Origin: Phycisphaerae bacterium
GTDB lineage: Bacteria; Planctomycetota; Phycisphaerae; Phycisphaerales; SM1A02
Reading direction: 5' to 3'
NCBI GenBank assembly: GCA_002716385.1
Contig: PBAX01000022.1
Location: 186,001-250,000, forward strand
Length of the DNA stretch: 64,000 nucleotides
Positions 46,466 to 54,961 of this stretch are shown here, in pieces. Both the position numbers and the translations under genes were made by a program. Under the pieces are notes generated by a model that was given only the letters and a program-made list of their open reading frames with translations, did not search any database and was not told the DNA's origin. Positions within the stretch are counted from its first letter, which is position 1. Every line of letters begins with the position of its first letter.

Positions 46466-47345
46466 AGTCCTTGGGTGGCTTCGCATAGAGGCGGGCCTGT
46501 CAACGGCCACGCTAGAGGCGTACCAGCGAGATCTGGACTGCATGGTCGAAGCGCTCGAGGCAGAGGGCGTCTCCTCCCCGGAAGAGGTGACGGCCCGCCA
46601 GCTGGCCGATCATCTTCAGTCGCTTCATCGAGATCGCGATCTGCAGCCATCAAGCATAAGTCGCCATCTTTCTACCATCCGCACCTTCTTTCGATACCTC
46701 GAGGCCGAGAAGCGAATCGATCGCAATCCGGCCGCGCCGCTTATCCCACCAACGCGTTGGAAACGACTGCCGGGTGTCATGACACCCAAGCAGATGCGTT
46801 CGCTTCTCGAGGCGGCCTCGCCAGGTTCCGGTCGACTCTGGCAACGGGACCGAGCCATGCTCGAACTCATGTACGCCGCCGGACTCAGAGCATCCGAGGT
46901 CGGAGCCGTTCGTTTCCATGAATACAAGGAGACACTTGGCGTCGTTCTTGTCCATGGGAAGGGAAACCGCGAGAGACTCGTGCCGGTGGGCGTGCCGGCG
47001 CGTGAAGCCATCCAGCAGTACGTCGGGGATCTCTATCCCGAACTCACGCGTTTCGGGGATGGACGCGACGACAAGAGACTTCTGCTCAGCAACACCGGGC
47101 GACCACTAGAACGCGTCGCCGTGTGGCAGATTGTCCGTCGGCTGGCCAAGCGAGCCGGGATGGACAACATCCATCCACACATGCTGCGACATTCATTCGC
47201 CACACATCTGCTGGCCGGAGGTGCGGATCTTCGCGTCGTTCAGGAACTTCTGGGCCACGCGGACATAGCCACCACACAGATCTACACGCATGTGGACAGA
47301 AGCCGACTCAAGTCGGTGGTCGCAGCTCATCATCCCAGACCCTGA
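46437..47345 (+). CDS. xerD: Tyrosine recombinase XerC/XerD
   Basis: 302-residue site-specific recombinase that resolves chromosome dimers at dif. SAM-like N-domain, then the catalytic set Arg151, Lys175, His248, Arg251, His274 and Tyr283, with HMLRHSFATHLL and LGHADIATTQIYTHV. Full length and no mobile genes nearby, so a housekeeping Xer. XerC versus XerD is not settled by eye. Confidence 0.9.
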   Translation: MSNFDQPVREVLGWLRIEAGLSTATLEAYQRDLDCMVEALEAEGVSSPEEVTARQLADHLQSLHRDRDLQPSSISRHLSTIRTFFRYLEAEKRIDRNPAAPLIPPTRWKRLPGVMTPKQMRSLLEAASPGSGRLWQRDRAMLELMYAAGLRASEVGAVRFHEYKETLGVVLVHGKGNRERLVPVGVPAREAIQQYVGDLYPELTRFGDGRDDKRLLLSNTGRPLERVAVWQIVRRLAKRAGMDNIHPHMLRHSFATHLLAGGADLRVVQELLGHADIATTQIYTHVDRSRLKSVVAAHHPRP

Positions 47346-47346
47346 T

Positions 47347-48423
47347 TCAGATACCGATCGTGCGATCGAAGAAGTGGAGGCTGGCGGCCTCCTTCGCCAT
47401 GGCTAGTGTCTCTTCGGTCGCCGCGATGGCCTTCTTGCATCCATCATGCAGGATATCCATCACCACATCGTCCGACTCGTACTGCCGACGGCGTTCCTGC
47501 ATCGGCTCGAGCAGCTCGCTGATCACCTCGGCCACCCGCACCTTGATGACGCCATCACCGATGTTGTCGCCTCGCGCATACCTGTCACGCAGTTCCGCGA
47601 CCTCGTCCTCCGAATCGATGAAGGTCTCAACGTACTGGAAGAGAGGATTCTTCTCCGGATCGACTTCACCCGGATCGTTCGGTTGCCGATTGTCCACACC
47701 GACGTAGATCTTCCCAAGCTTCTTCTTGACCTGCTTGGGCGTATCGGTGATGAGAATGCTGTTGCCGAGCGACTTGCTCATCTTGTGGATGCCGTCGGTT
47801 CCTATGAGCCTACCGACCTTTCCGACATCCGCCTCCGGAATCGGAAACACGCCACCGAGATCCACATGCTCCTCATCGGGCGCCTTGTCGGGGACACCGC
47901 AGTAGAACTTGTTGAATCGTCTGGCAACCTCTCGAGTCAGTTCAAGGTGCGGTACTTGATCCTCGCCGACCGGAACATCGTGAGCCCTGAAAGCCAGGAT
48001 GTCGGCTGTCTGGCCGACCGTGTAGAGCGGGAAACCGAAGGAATAGTTGTCATCCAGCCCCTTCACCTTCAATTCATCCTTGAGTGTCGGATTCCGCATG
48101 ACGCGGTTGTAGGGAAGGAGCATGGAGAACAGATAGGTCAACTCGAGAATTGCGGGGACCTCGGTCTGCAGAAAGATCGACGCCTTAGACGGATCAATAC
48201 CCATGGCCAGTGCATCACGAACGACCTCCATGCAGTCCCGACGAATGTCCTCAGGCTTGTCCGCTCTGGTCGTGAATGCATGCAGGTTGGCCACGAGAAA
48301 GAAACAGTCGTGTGTTTCCTGAATCTCGACTCGGCGTTTGACGGAACCCACCCAGTGCCCGATGTGCAGGGAACCGGTCGGGGTGTCTCCAGTAAGAACT
48401 CTACGTCGTGCAGGATCTGGCAT
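47347..48423 (-). CDS. trpS: Tryptophan-tRNA ligase
   Basis: 358 residues. HIGH-type motif at 20-23 (SLHIGHWVG), LVANLHAFTT, GFPLYTVGQTADIL, GEDQVPHLELTREVARRFN and KMSKS near 215 are the TrpRS blocks. ATG 48423 is favoured over 48465 because the family starts here. TACAAT ends 6 nt before the ATG and no Shine-Dalgarno is present. Confidence 0.95.
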   Translation of the reverse strand: MPDPARRRVLTGDTPTGSLHIGHWVGSVKRRVEIQETHDCFFLVANLHAFTTRADKPEDIRRDCMEVVRDALAMGIDPSKASIFLQTEVPAILELTYLFSMLLPYNRVMRNPTLKDELKVKGLDDNYSFGFPLYTVGQTADILAFRAHDVPVGEDQVPHLELTREVARRFNKFYCGVPDKAPDEEHVDLGGVFPIPEADVGKVGRLIGTDGIHKMSKSLGNSILITDTPKQVKKKLGKIYVGVDNRQPNDPGEVDPEKNPLFQYVETFIDSEDEVAELRDRYARGDNIGDGVIKVRVAEVISELLEPMQERRRQYESDDVVMDILHDGCKKAIAATEETLAMAKEAASLHFFDRTIGI

Positions 48424-48429
48424 GAGCGG

Positions 48430-48435
48430 ATTGTA
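48430..48435 (-). promoter_or_regulatory. -10 element TACAAT before trpS
   Basis: Minus strand TACAAT ends 6 nt before the trpS ATG, the geometry of a leaderless mRNA. Confidence 0.5.
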
Positions 48436-48478
48436 GCGACGCAGGACAACTGCCGAGTCTCGCATCGGCCGCAGAAGG

Positions 48479-49432
48479 CTACAAGATCACCAGCAGGATA
48501 TTGAAGGCGTTGAAAGCGGCATGCATGGCGATACATGCCGTCAGTCGGCCTGTTCGCATGTAGATCCAACCGAATCCAAGAGAGAGCACGAACAACGCGA
48601 ACAGCCCGCGGAAATCGACCACCCCGCCATGCATGGCCGCGAAAATCAGACTTGTGATGACGATGGCTGTCCAGGGTGATTCGCCACGGGCCAATGGATG
48701 CTTCCGTATCGACTCCTGAAGCATTCCCCGATAGAGGACCTCCTCCCAGATGGGCGTCACGATGACCACCATGATCGCGATTACGACAAGCGTGAGATCG
48801 GGGTGCTCGGCGGCCTCCTTGATCTGAAGAAGTGTTCCATGGCCGATTTCATCGAATGTCTGCCCGGTAGACAACTCGATCAGGAAGCCCGCCACCTGTG
48901 CCACTGCCAGCGTGATTGGCATGGCGATGGCCATTCCTAGACAACCTGCCAGAACCGCTCGCCACCACGACATCCGCCGTCCAATCCCGCGAGATTGCTT
49001 TCTACCAAGAATCAGCCCGGGCACCAGGAGGAAGACGAACCCCTGTCCGACATAGTTGCCGACCATGATCGGCAGGGTGGCCGCGAGATTGTTGCCCCCA
49101 TTCTCCATGGGCGGCAACACGAAGTGTGTGGCGATACTGGCTCCGAGCACACCTCCAATCAAGGCCGCTGCGAAGAGAAGAAGACCCGCGCTGGACGAGA
49201 AACCAGACTCCAAAAGCCGTGTTTTCTTCAATCTCCAATCGGGAATCTGCGTAAAAATGACGAGCGAGACGATCGCCACAGGGATCGTCCACCAGAGGAG
49301 CCATTCACTGCTCGAATCAAGCACCTCTATGGCGGCACCTTGATCGTTCGTCGCCACCGCGGCTATAACGGGTTGACCGTTCGAAAGGAAACCGAGGACC
49401 AGCAAGATGAGCGTGACTCTGGAAGAAATCAT
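48479..49432 (-). CDS. CPBP-family intramembrane metalloprotease (CAAX/Abi type)
   Basis: 317 residues from ATG 49432, which opens a signal peptide (RVTLILLVLGFLSNGQPVIAA). About eight membrane segments follow; WEEVLYRGMLQE carries the paired Glu and AAMHGG the His of the CPBP/Rce1 family, with CIAMHAAFN as the last motif. Its 5' end overlaps the divergent trpC start by 26 bp. Substrate unknown. Confidence 0.82.
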   Translation of the reverse strand: MISSRVTLILLVLGFLSNGQPVIAAVATNDQGAAIEVLDSSSEWLLWWTIPVAIVSLVIFTQIPDWRLKKTRLLESGFSSSAGLLLFAAALIGGVLGASIATHFVLPPMENGGNNLAATLPIMVGNYVGQGFVFLLVPGLILGRKQSRGIGRRMSWWRAVLAGCLGMAIAMPITLAVAQVAGFLIELSTGQTFDEIGHGTLLQIKEAAEHPDLTLVVIAIMVVIVTPIWEEVLYRGMLQESIRKHPLARGESPWTAIVITSLIFAAMHGGVVDFRGLFALFVLSLGFGWIYMRTGRLTACIAMHAAFNAFNILLVIL

Positions 49433-50228
49433 TCGCCATAAGAGACGTGAAGTCGACGATGCGAAGAATGCAACGCCGCTTGACGCATTTCGCGAACGGA
49501 TCAAGGACGCGCCGCCCGCTCGAAATTTCTTCGGTTCAGTCGCCAATGGTCGTGGACCCGGTGGATTCAATGTGATTGCTGAAGTCAAGGAGAGAAGTCC
49601 ATCGGCCGGCACGCTTCGTGATCCATATGATCCTGCCGCCATAGCCTTACAATACGAGAATGCGGGCGCCGTAGCGATCTCCTGCCTCACGGATGCCGCC
49701 TACTTCGGTGGAACACCAGATCACCTGAAAAAAGTACGTGACGCGGTATCTCTGCCGGTGCTTCGCAAGGACTTCATCGTTGATCCCTGGCAGATCTGGG
49801 AATCAAGGTTGATGGGTGCGGATGCGGTCCTTCTGATCGCAGAGGTCCTGTCAGAGGGTGAGATCCTCGATTGCATGATTCTGGCTCACGAACTCGACAT
49901 GACTGCTCTGGTCGAGGTCCACGACATGGAATCCCTGCTCCGTGTGCAGAGGCACATCGGATTCCCCCATCCGGGCTATTCCCTGCTCGGAATCAACAAT
50001 CGAAATCTCAAGACGATGAAGACAGATCTGAATCACACCATTCGTCTTCTGGATCTAGTCGAGGAACACAGGAACATCACGGTCAGTGAATCGGGAATAC
50101 GGACTCGCGAGGATCTCGATCATCTGAATGCTCACGGGGTCAATAAGACGCTGGTCGGCGAATCGCTCCTGAGAGAGGATGATCCGGGTAATGGACTTCG
50201 ACGCCTGCTTGGAACGCCCTGGAACTAG
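49407..50228 (+). CDS. trpC: Indole-3-glycerol phosphate synthase
   Basis: 273 residues. IAEVKERSPSAG (catalytic Glu-Lys-Ser), AISCLTDAAYFGG, LRKDFIVDPWQI, ADAVLLIAEVL, ALVEVHDMESL, LGINNRNLKT and VSESGIRT match TrpC in order. GAGG lies 8 nt upstream. No other trp gene is present in the window except trpS. Confidence 0.95.
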   Translation: MSVTLEEIIRHKRREVDDAKNATPLDAFRERIKDAPPARNFFGSVANGRGPGGFNVIAEVKERSPSAGTLRDPYDPAAIALQYENAGAVAISCLTDAAYFGGTPDHLKKVRDAVSLPVLRKDFIVDPWQIWESRLMGADAVLLIAEVLSEGEILDCMILAHELDMTALVEVHDMESLLRVQRHIGFPHPGYSLLGINNRNLKTMKTDLNHTIRLLDLVEEHRNITVSESGIRTREDLDHLNAHGVNKTLVGESLLREDDPGNGLRRLLGTPWN

Positions 50229-50231
50229 TGG

Positions 50232-50960
50232 ATGTTTCGCTACATTCGACGAATCAGACGATGGCACCGACGACTGGACTACCAGTCGGCCGATCGGCGA
50301 CGGACAAAATGGACGACCCGCGTCGACTATTCGTTGGTCCTTACGGCGATCGTGGCATTCCTGATCATTCTCGTGCTGCAGATGACCGTCGAACGACCGA
50401 ACACCTCGATGACACTCACCTTCGACGCTGTCATGGAGGATGACCGGATCGTGCTTTTCAAATCGGATTCCTCAAGGGACGCGCGATCAGGAACCGTCCA
50501 TGTCCTCCTCGAGACCTCGAAGGCCGGCTGGCCATTCACGACCGCCGATGTGATCCGTGACCCACGTATCAGCTGGAGCTTCTCCAAGGATATCGAGGAG
50601 ATAGACAGACCCACGCAGACCCTCACCCCTCTGGTTGACAGCATGGAACTGGCGTCGCCTGTACGTCGTGCGCTCGAGGAATCGACTCAACCACTCGCGA
50701 ATGAATCTGCCCGAGGCCGAGTCGTGAATACTCGCCTGTTCATCTTCTCCCTCATGGCCTGCATCACCTGGGTGCTGCTGTGGATTACCTGTCTTCCGCT
50801 CCTTGGTCTGATAGGAGTCGGCGAAGGCGTCGCCGGCGGTTATCGATCTCTCCAGCGAAGAAAACGCAGGAAGATGAACCGGTGTCAGCGGTGCGGTTAC
50901 GACCTCAAGGGTCTTGATTTCGCAGCCAGCTGCCCTGAATGCGGTGAATTGTTGACATGA
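50232..50960 (+). CDS. Membrane protein with C-terminal paired-CxxC ribbon
   Basis: 242 residues. Two membrane helices (LVLTAIVAFLIILVLQM and LFIFSLMACITWVLLWITCLPLLG) flank a soluble domain. The C-terminus is CQRCGYDLKGLDFAASCPECG, the zinc-ribbon-like end seen in many planctomycete/Phycisphaerae membrane proteins. It starts 4 nt after trpC. Function unknown. Confidence 0.75.
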   Translation: MFRYIRRIRRWHRRLDYQSADRRRTKWTTRVDYSLVLTAIVAFLIILVLQMTVERPNTSMTLTFDAVMEDDRIVLFKSDSSRDARSGTVHVLLETSKAGWPFTTADVIRDPRISWSFSKDIEEIDRPTQTLTPLVDSMELASPVRRALEESTQPLANESARGRVVNTRLFIFSLMACITWVLLWITCLPLLGLIGVGEGVAGGYRSLQRRKRRKMNRCQRCGYDLKGLDFAASCPECGELLT

Positions 50961-50978
50961 GGCTGAACGCCGTACACT
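50952..50978 (+). promoter_or_regulatory. Promoter TTGACA-N15-TACACT for the 50986 hydratase
   Basis: A perfect -35 (50952-50957) and TACACT (50973-50978) with a 15-nt spacer. The expected start site falls on the A of the ATG at 50986. Confidence 0.65.
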
Positions 50979-50985
50979 GGTCGGC

Positions 50986-51735
50986 ATGTCACTGGTAAAG
51001 ATCACCCAAGACGACCGGTCAATTGTCACCTTAACTCTGGCTCGACCCGAGAAACGCAACGCGCTGTCTCTCGATCTAATCAACGATCTGGAATCCTCGC
51101 TTCGGGAAATTGCCGGCAACGACGGCCATCGAGTCATGATTCTGGCGGGCGAAGGTGCCTCCTTCTGCGCAGGCATGGATCTCAAGGGCGTGCTTGACGA
51201 TGCCAAGAGGATGTCGGGAATGCTGCATGGACTTTCCAGAGCCATGCGATCGATACGGCGACTGTCCATCCCAACCATCGCACAAGTGCAAGGAGCTGCG
51301 GTTGGCGGTGGCTGCGGACTCGCAGTGGTGTGCGACTACGCGGTGACACATCCTGAAGCCAAGCTGGGATATCCAGAAGTCGAACTCGGAGTCTGCCCTG
51401 CGGTCGTTGCCCCCTGGCTTATCCGCCGGATCGGTGCTGGTAGAGCTCGATCGCTTCTTCTGGCTGGTGGAACCATGTCTGGAACGCACGCGATCGAGAT
51501 CGGGCTCGTCGATGAAATCGTCGAACAGGATCAACTTGAGCAACGGTGCCTCGAATTCGCCACAAAGCTGAGCAAGGGCGGTCGCCAGGCCATGTCGATC
51601 ACGAAGCATTGGCTGAATGAGCTGGAGGGATCTCTGGAAGACGCCTCCTTTGAAAAAGCGGCACAGATCTCGGCAGATGTGATCGTCGGAGAGGAAGCTC
51701 AGGAGCGGCTGGGACGAATATTTGGCTCCAAATGA
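50986..51735 (+). CDS. Enoyl-CoA hydratase/isomerase family protein
   Basis: 249-residue crotonase. RPEKRNALS, ILAGEGASFCAGMDLKG (oxyanion-hole), VQGAAVGGGCGLAVVCDYAV and YPEVELGVCPAVV (catalytic Glu) are family motifs. A second Glu expected at the first site is not obvious. It heads a branched-chain oxidation block, so a methylglutaconyl- or methacrylyl-type hydratase is one possibility; the reaction cannot be assigned. Leaderless start likely. Confidence 0.88.
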   Translation: MSLVKITQDDRSIVTLTLARPEKRNALSLDLINDLESSLREIAGNDGHRVMILAGEGASFCAGMDLKGVLDDAKRMSGMLHGLSRAMRSIRRLSIPTIAQVQGAAVGGGCGLAVVCDYAVTHPEAKLGYPEVELGVCPAVVAPWLIRRIGAGRARSLLLAGGTMSGTHAIEIGLVDEIVEQDQLEQRCLEFATKLSKGGRQAMSITKHWLNELEGSLEDASFEKAAQISADVIVGEEAQERLGRIFGSK

Positions 51736-51755
51736 GCAACCGCCGTTTAAAGGTC

Positions 51756-51939
51756 TTTAAAGGCCATCTTGGGTCCACAAACCATCCAGATCAAACCCGG
51801 GAAAGCGGTTCTCGGCTAGAATGCTTCGCTTGCAGGTCCGGTACAGGCCAATGACAGGCAGATCCCCTGGTGGATCTTGCCAAATGGCCCTTAAACCACT
51901 TTCCAAGCGATAGTTAGTCGCTTGGCCCCGATCTGGGGC
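51756..51939 (+). other. Hairpin-dense intergenic region
   Basis: A long-range inverted repeat (51756-51772 with 51880-51895, one mismatch and a bulge) encloses a GATCC/GGATC hairpin (51861-51876). Two perfect hairpins follow: CCAAGCGA/TCGCTTGG (51903-51925, 8 bp) and GCCCC/GGGGC (51925-51939). The stretch between the two hydratase genes has no coding region I believe, though a 64-codon minus ORF covers it. Structured RNA or leader is inferred; the strand is uncertain as the hairpins are near symmetric. Confidence 0.45.
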
Positions 51940-51960
51940 GAGCTGGACCATCGTTCATAT

Positions 51961-51976
51961 GTCACCACCAGGTGAC
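51961..51976 (+). other. Perfect 6-bp hairpin in the leader
   Basis: GTCACC/GGTGAC with an ACCA loop, part of the same structured region, 71 nt before the 52048 start. Confidence 0.45.
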
Positions 51977-52020
51977 CTCAATACATTGCGGCCGGCCTCA
52001 TCGACCGCCACGGAGGATCC

Positions 52021-52039
52021 CCCTTCCGAAAAAGAAGGG
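52021..52039 (+). promoter_or_regulatory. Shine-Dalgarno sequestering hairpin
   Basis: CCCTTC (52021-52026) pairs with GAAGGG (52034-52039), which contains the only Shine-Dalgarno of the gene at 52048 (ATG 8 nt later). Translation may depend on opening the stem. Confidence 0.5.
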
Positions 52040-52047
52040 AGTACGAC

Positions 52048-52935
52048 ATGACTACCACTGCTTTTTCCAGCGAACAGACAGTCCAGCCATTGCCTCTGGA
52101 ACATATGCCGGGCAATGTCGCTCTGATGACTCTGGAGAATCCCGAGCAGCCTCTGGTCATCCTGGATCGTGCACTCCTGAACCGGATCGACAGGACCCTT
52201 GATGAGCTCCCGGAGGAATGCCAGACCCTTCTGATTCGAAGTTGCGATGAAAAGGTGTTCGTCGCCGGTGCCAATCTGAAGGAAATCGATTCGCTTGGTG
52301 ATGATGAACTGAGACGATACCTCTCCGAAGGTGCCAGAATCTTCCGCCGCATCGCCGATCTCCCATGTGCCAGTGTGGCCCTCATCAATGGTGCGGCCCT
52401 TGGTGGAGGACTCGAACTCGCGCTTCATTGCACGGGGATCGTCGCGACCCGAAACAACGCCAAGGGTCGCTCCTACCCGATCGGTCTCCCCGAAGCCGGA
52501 CTAGGTCTGTGTCCAGGCTGGGGTGGAACCCAGAGACTTCCGGGAAGAGTCGATGCGGAGACCGCGGTCAATGCAGCCGCTTCAGGAACACCCTTCACGA
52601 CCGATCATTGCCCCGATGGTCTGGTCGATGTATTCGTGGATTCGGTGGAAGAGCTCATCTCGAACGCTCTGTCCTGGATCGAATCGAATCGAAACGAGAC
52701 ACTTGTACGAACCGTACAGCAGCTGGATCCGGAAACAACCCTTGAAAAGGTCTCCGGAATCCGTGACGCCTTGGGGGACAATGCGGCGGCAATGGCCGTC
52801 TGCGAGGCCGTCCACGCTGGAGTGGAGCAGGGAGTGGATGCGGGTCTTGCCGCGGAAAGACGTTTGCTCGTCGCCCTCCGTGGAACCGATGAAACTCGAA
52901 AGAAACTGAACGCCTTCTTCGAAGGGCAACGCTGA
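52048..52935 (+). CDS. Enoyl-CoA hydratase/isomerase family protein, second copy
   Basis: 295-residue crotonase resembling the N-terminal hydratase of FadB. FVAGANLKEIDSL, INGAALGGGLELALHC and GLPEAGLGLCPGWGGTQRLP carry both expected catalytic Glu residues (the second in LPEAGLGL). A C-terminal helical part of about 90 residues continues. It is 21 nt before the acyl-CoA dehydrogenase, so the two likely share a transcript. Confidence 0.88.
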   Translation: MTTTAFSSEQTVQPLPLEHMPGNVALMTLENPEQPLVILDRALLNRIDRTLDELPEECQTLLIRSCDEKVFVAGANLKEIDSLGDDELRRYLSEGARIFRRIADLPCASVALINGAALGGGLELALHCTGIVATRNNAKGRSYPIGLPEAGLGLCPGWGGTQRLPGRVDAETAVNAAASGTPFTTDHCPDGLVDVFVDSVEELISNALSWIESNRNETLVRTVQQLDPETTLEKVSGIRDALGDNAAAMAVCEAVHAGVEQGVDAGLAAERRLLVALRGTDETRKKLNAFFEGQR

Positions 52936-52956
52936 TTCAAGATCAGGAGTCGTGAC

Positions 52957-54906
52957 GTGAGCAAGTCGAATCTGACTGACAACCTTAAGAACATCTCGGA
53001 AAAAGATCGCAAGCAGATCGAACAGGCCCAGGAGATGCTGGGTCCGGATCCGGAAACGATGGGATTCGTCAAGAATCTGTTCTGGGGCAATTACAGAAGC
53101 GAACTGATTGTTCCGTTTCCCGAAGTGACTCCGGAGGAATCCGCCCGTTGTGATCAGCTTCTGGCGGAACTCGACGAGTACCTGCGCAACGAACATCCCT
53201 CTGCCGAGATAGACCGGACTCAGGAGATCCCCGACTGGTGTCTCAAGAGACTGTTCAACATCGGTGTCATGGGCATGATCGTTCCCAAGGAATATGGCGG
53301 TGGCGGATTCGGAATCACCAGCTACAACCGTGTGCTTGAACGCATCGGAATGTCCTGCGGCTCCACCGCGGTCGTCGTGTCGGCTCATCAGTCGATCGGC
53401 TGTGGTGCCATCGCTCTTTTCGGGACCGAGGAGCAGAAGCAGTACTGGCTACCAAGGGTATCTCAGGACACGCTCAGCGCATTCTGCCTGTCCGAACCCA
53501 ATGTTGGATGCGATGCGGCAGGTCAGGAGACCAGATGTGAAATCTCGGAGGATGGCGAGTACTACGTCCTCAATGGCGAGAAGAAATGGGCGACCTCGGG
53601 TGCGCTGGCCGGCATGTTCACCGTCATGTGCAAACAACCTGTGACGAATCCGAAGACCGGCAAGACCAGTGATCGAGTCACGGCGCTCATCTGCACACCA
53701 GACATGGAAGGCATCAAGGTCACCAGCCGCAACCGCTCCAAATGTGGCATCCGTGGCACTTGGCAGGCCCGACTGACCTTCACGAACGTCAAGGTTCCAC
53801 GAAAGAATCTCCTGCATCGCGAAGGTCGAGGCCTAAATGTCGCCTTGACCTGCCTCAACTGGGGTCGATGCACCCTGGCAGCCGGTATGGTCGGTGCCGG
53901 CAAGGCGGCCTACGAGCAGGCACTGAAGTGGGCTAAGTATCGGTACCAGTTCGACCGCCCCATTGGCGAGTTCGAACTGATGCGAGAGAAGCTGGGCTTC
54001 ATGAGTTCCATGTGCTACGCCATGGACGCGATGCTCTACATGACCACGGGCATCGTCGATCGCAATGACGAGGACATCATGCTCGAGACCGCCATCTGCA
54101 AGGTGTTCTGCTCGGAGATGGGCTTCGCCTGCTGCGACGAGGCCTTGCAGATCATGGGCGGCGAAGGGTACATGACGGAGAACGTCGTGGAGCGACTCTG
54201 GCGTGATTCGAGGATCAACACGATCGTCGAGGGCGCGAATCAGGTCATGCACTCCTTCCTGTTCTCCTATGGATCGAAGCAGCTGGGCGAGTACATGCTC
54301 GGCGTTCGAGCAGCTCCCCTGAAGCACATCAAGGCGGCCATCAAGATCGCCATCGAGCTCTTCCTGAACGTTCGTCCCGCGGCGCCCAAGATCACCGGCT
54401 TCAACGGCGAGCTGAAGGGCCATGTCAACACACTCGAGGACATGGTTCGTGAATTCAGCCATCAGGTAAAGATGATGTTCAAGGTCCATGAGGAGGAACT
54501 GATCACCAGACAGACCATTCAGAAGCGGCTGAGCATATGCGTCATCTGGATCCACGCGATGTCGTGCTGCCTCTCGAGGATCGATCGATCAATGAAGGAA
54601 GGTGTCGAGGGCAAGGCCAAGGCTCTGGAGCTCGCGACCGTGAACCATGTATTCGCTCTGGGCCGCAAGCGGATCATGGACAATCTTCGAGAGCTTCGTA
54701 CCAATACGGACGACACCATGCGTGAACTCGCCAATGAACTCGATTCATTCGTCGACACGCTCCCGAATTCCGACTACTTCATCCCGGAGCGAACTCCGGT
54801 CGAATCCGTGCGAGGCACCGGCAAGCAGCCCGACAACGATGCCATCCAGCAATTCGGCGAGGACACCGTGTATCCGGCCTTTCGCAAGGCGTTCGACCAG
54901 TCGTAG
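52957..54906 (+). CDS. Acyl-CoA dehydrogenase with long C-terminal extension
   Basis: 649-residue FAD enzyme; oxidises an acyl-CoA to the 2-enoyl form. KEYGGGGFG, CLSEPNVGCDA, GEKKWATSGALA, RYQFDRPIGEFE, QIMGGEGYM and VEGANQVM (catalytic Glu) give the family order. The catalytic core ends near residue 450; about 200 extra helical residues follow. Start is GTG with AGGAG upstream. With the hydratases and BCKDH genes, a branched acyl-CoA substrate is inferred. Confidence 0.88.
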   Translation: MSKSNLTDNLKNISEKDRKQIEQAQEMLGPDPETMGFVKNLFWGNYRSELIVPFPEVTPEESARCDQLLAELDEYLRNEHPSAEIDRTQEIPDWCLKRLFNIGVMGMIVPKEYGGGGFGITSYNRVLERIGMSCGSTAVVVSAHQSIGCGAIALFGTEEQKQYWLPRVSQDTLSAFCLSEPNVGCDAAGQETRCEISEDGEYYVLNGEKKWATSGALAGMFTVMCKQPVTNPKTGKTSDRVTALICTPDMEGIKVTSRNRSKCGIRGTWQARLTFTNVKVPRKNLLHREGRGLNVALTCLNWGRCTLAAGMVGAGKAAYEQALKWAKYRYQFDRPIGEFELMREKLGFMSSMCYAMDAMLYMTTGIVDRNDEDIMLETAICKVFCSEMGFACCDEALQIMGGEGYMTENVVERLWRDSRINTIVEGANQVMHSFLFSYGSKQLGEYMLGVRAAPLKHIKAAIKIAIELFLNVRPAAPKITGFNGELKGHVNTLEDMVREFSHQVKMMFKVHEEELITRQTIQKRLSICVIWIHAMSCCLSRIDRSMKEGVEGKAKALELATVNHVFALGRKRIMDNLRELRTNTDDTMRELANELDSFVDTLPNSDYFIPERTPVESVRGTGKQPDNDAIQQFGEDTVYPAFRKAFDQS

Positions 54907-54961
54907 AATGCAGCCCACAGACTCTTTCCCCATCTATTCGAAGCAATCCAGGAACTGATCC

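Noticed and set aside
51757-51951. A 64-codon minus-strand frame between the hydratase genes
   Set aside because: No ribosome site, covers perfect RNA hairpins and shows no recognisable motif.
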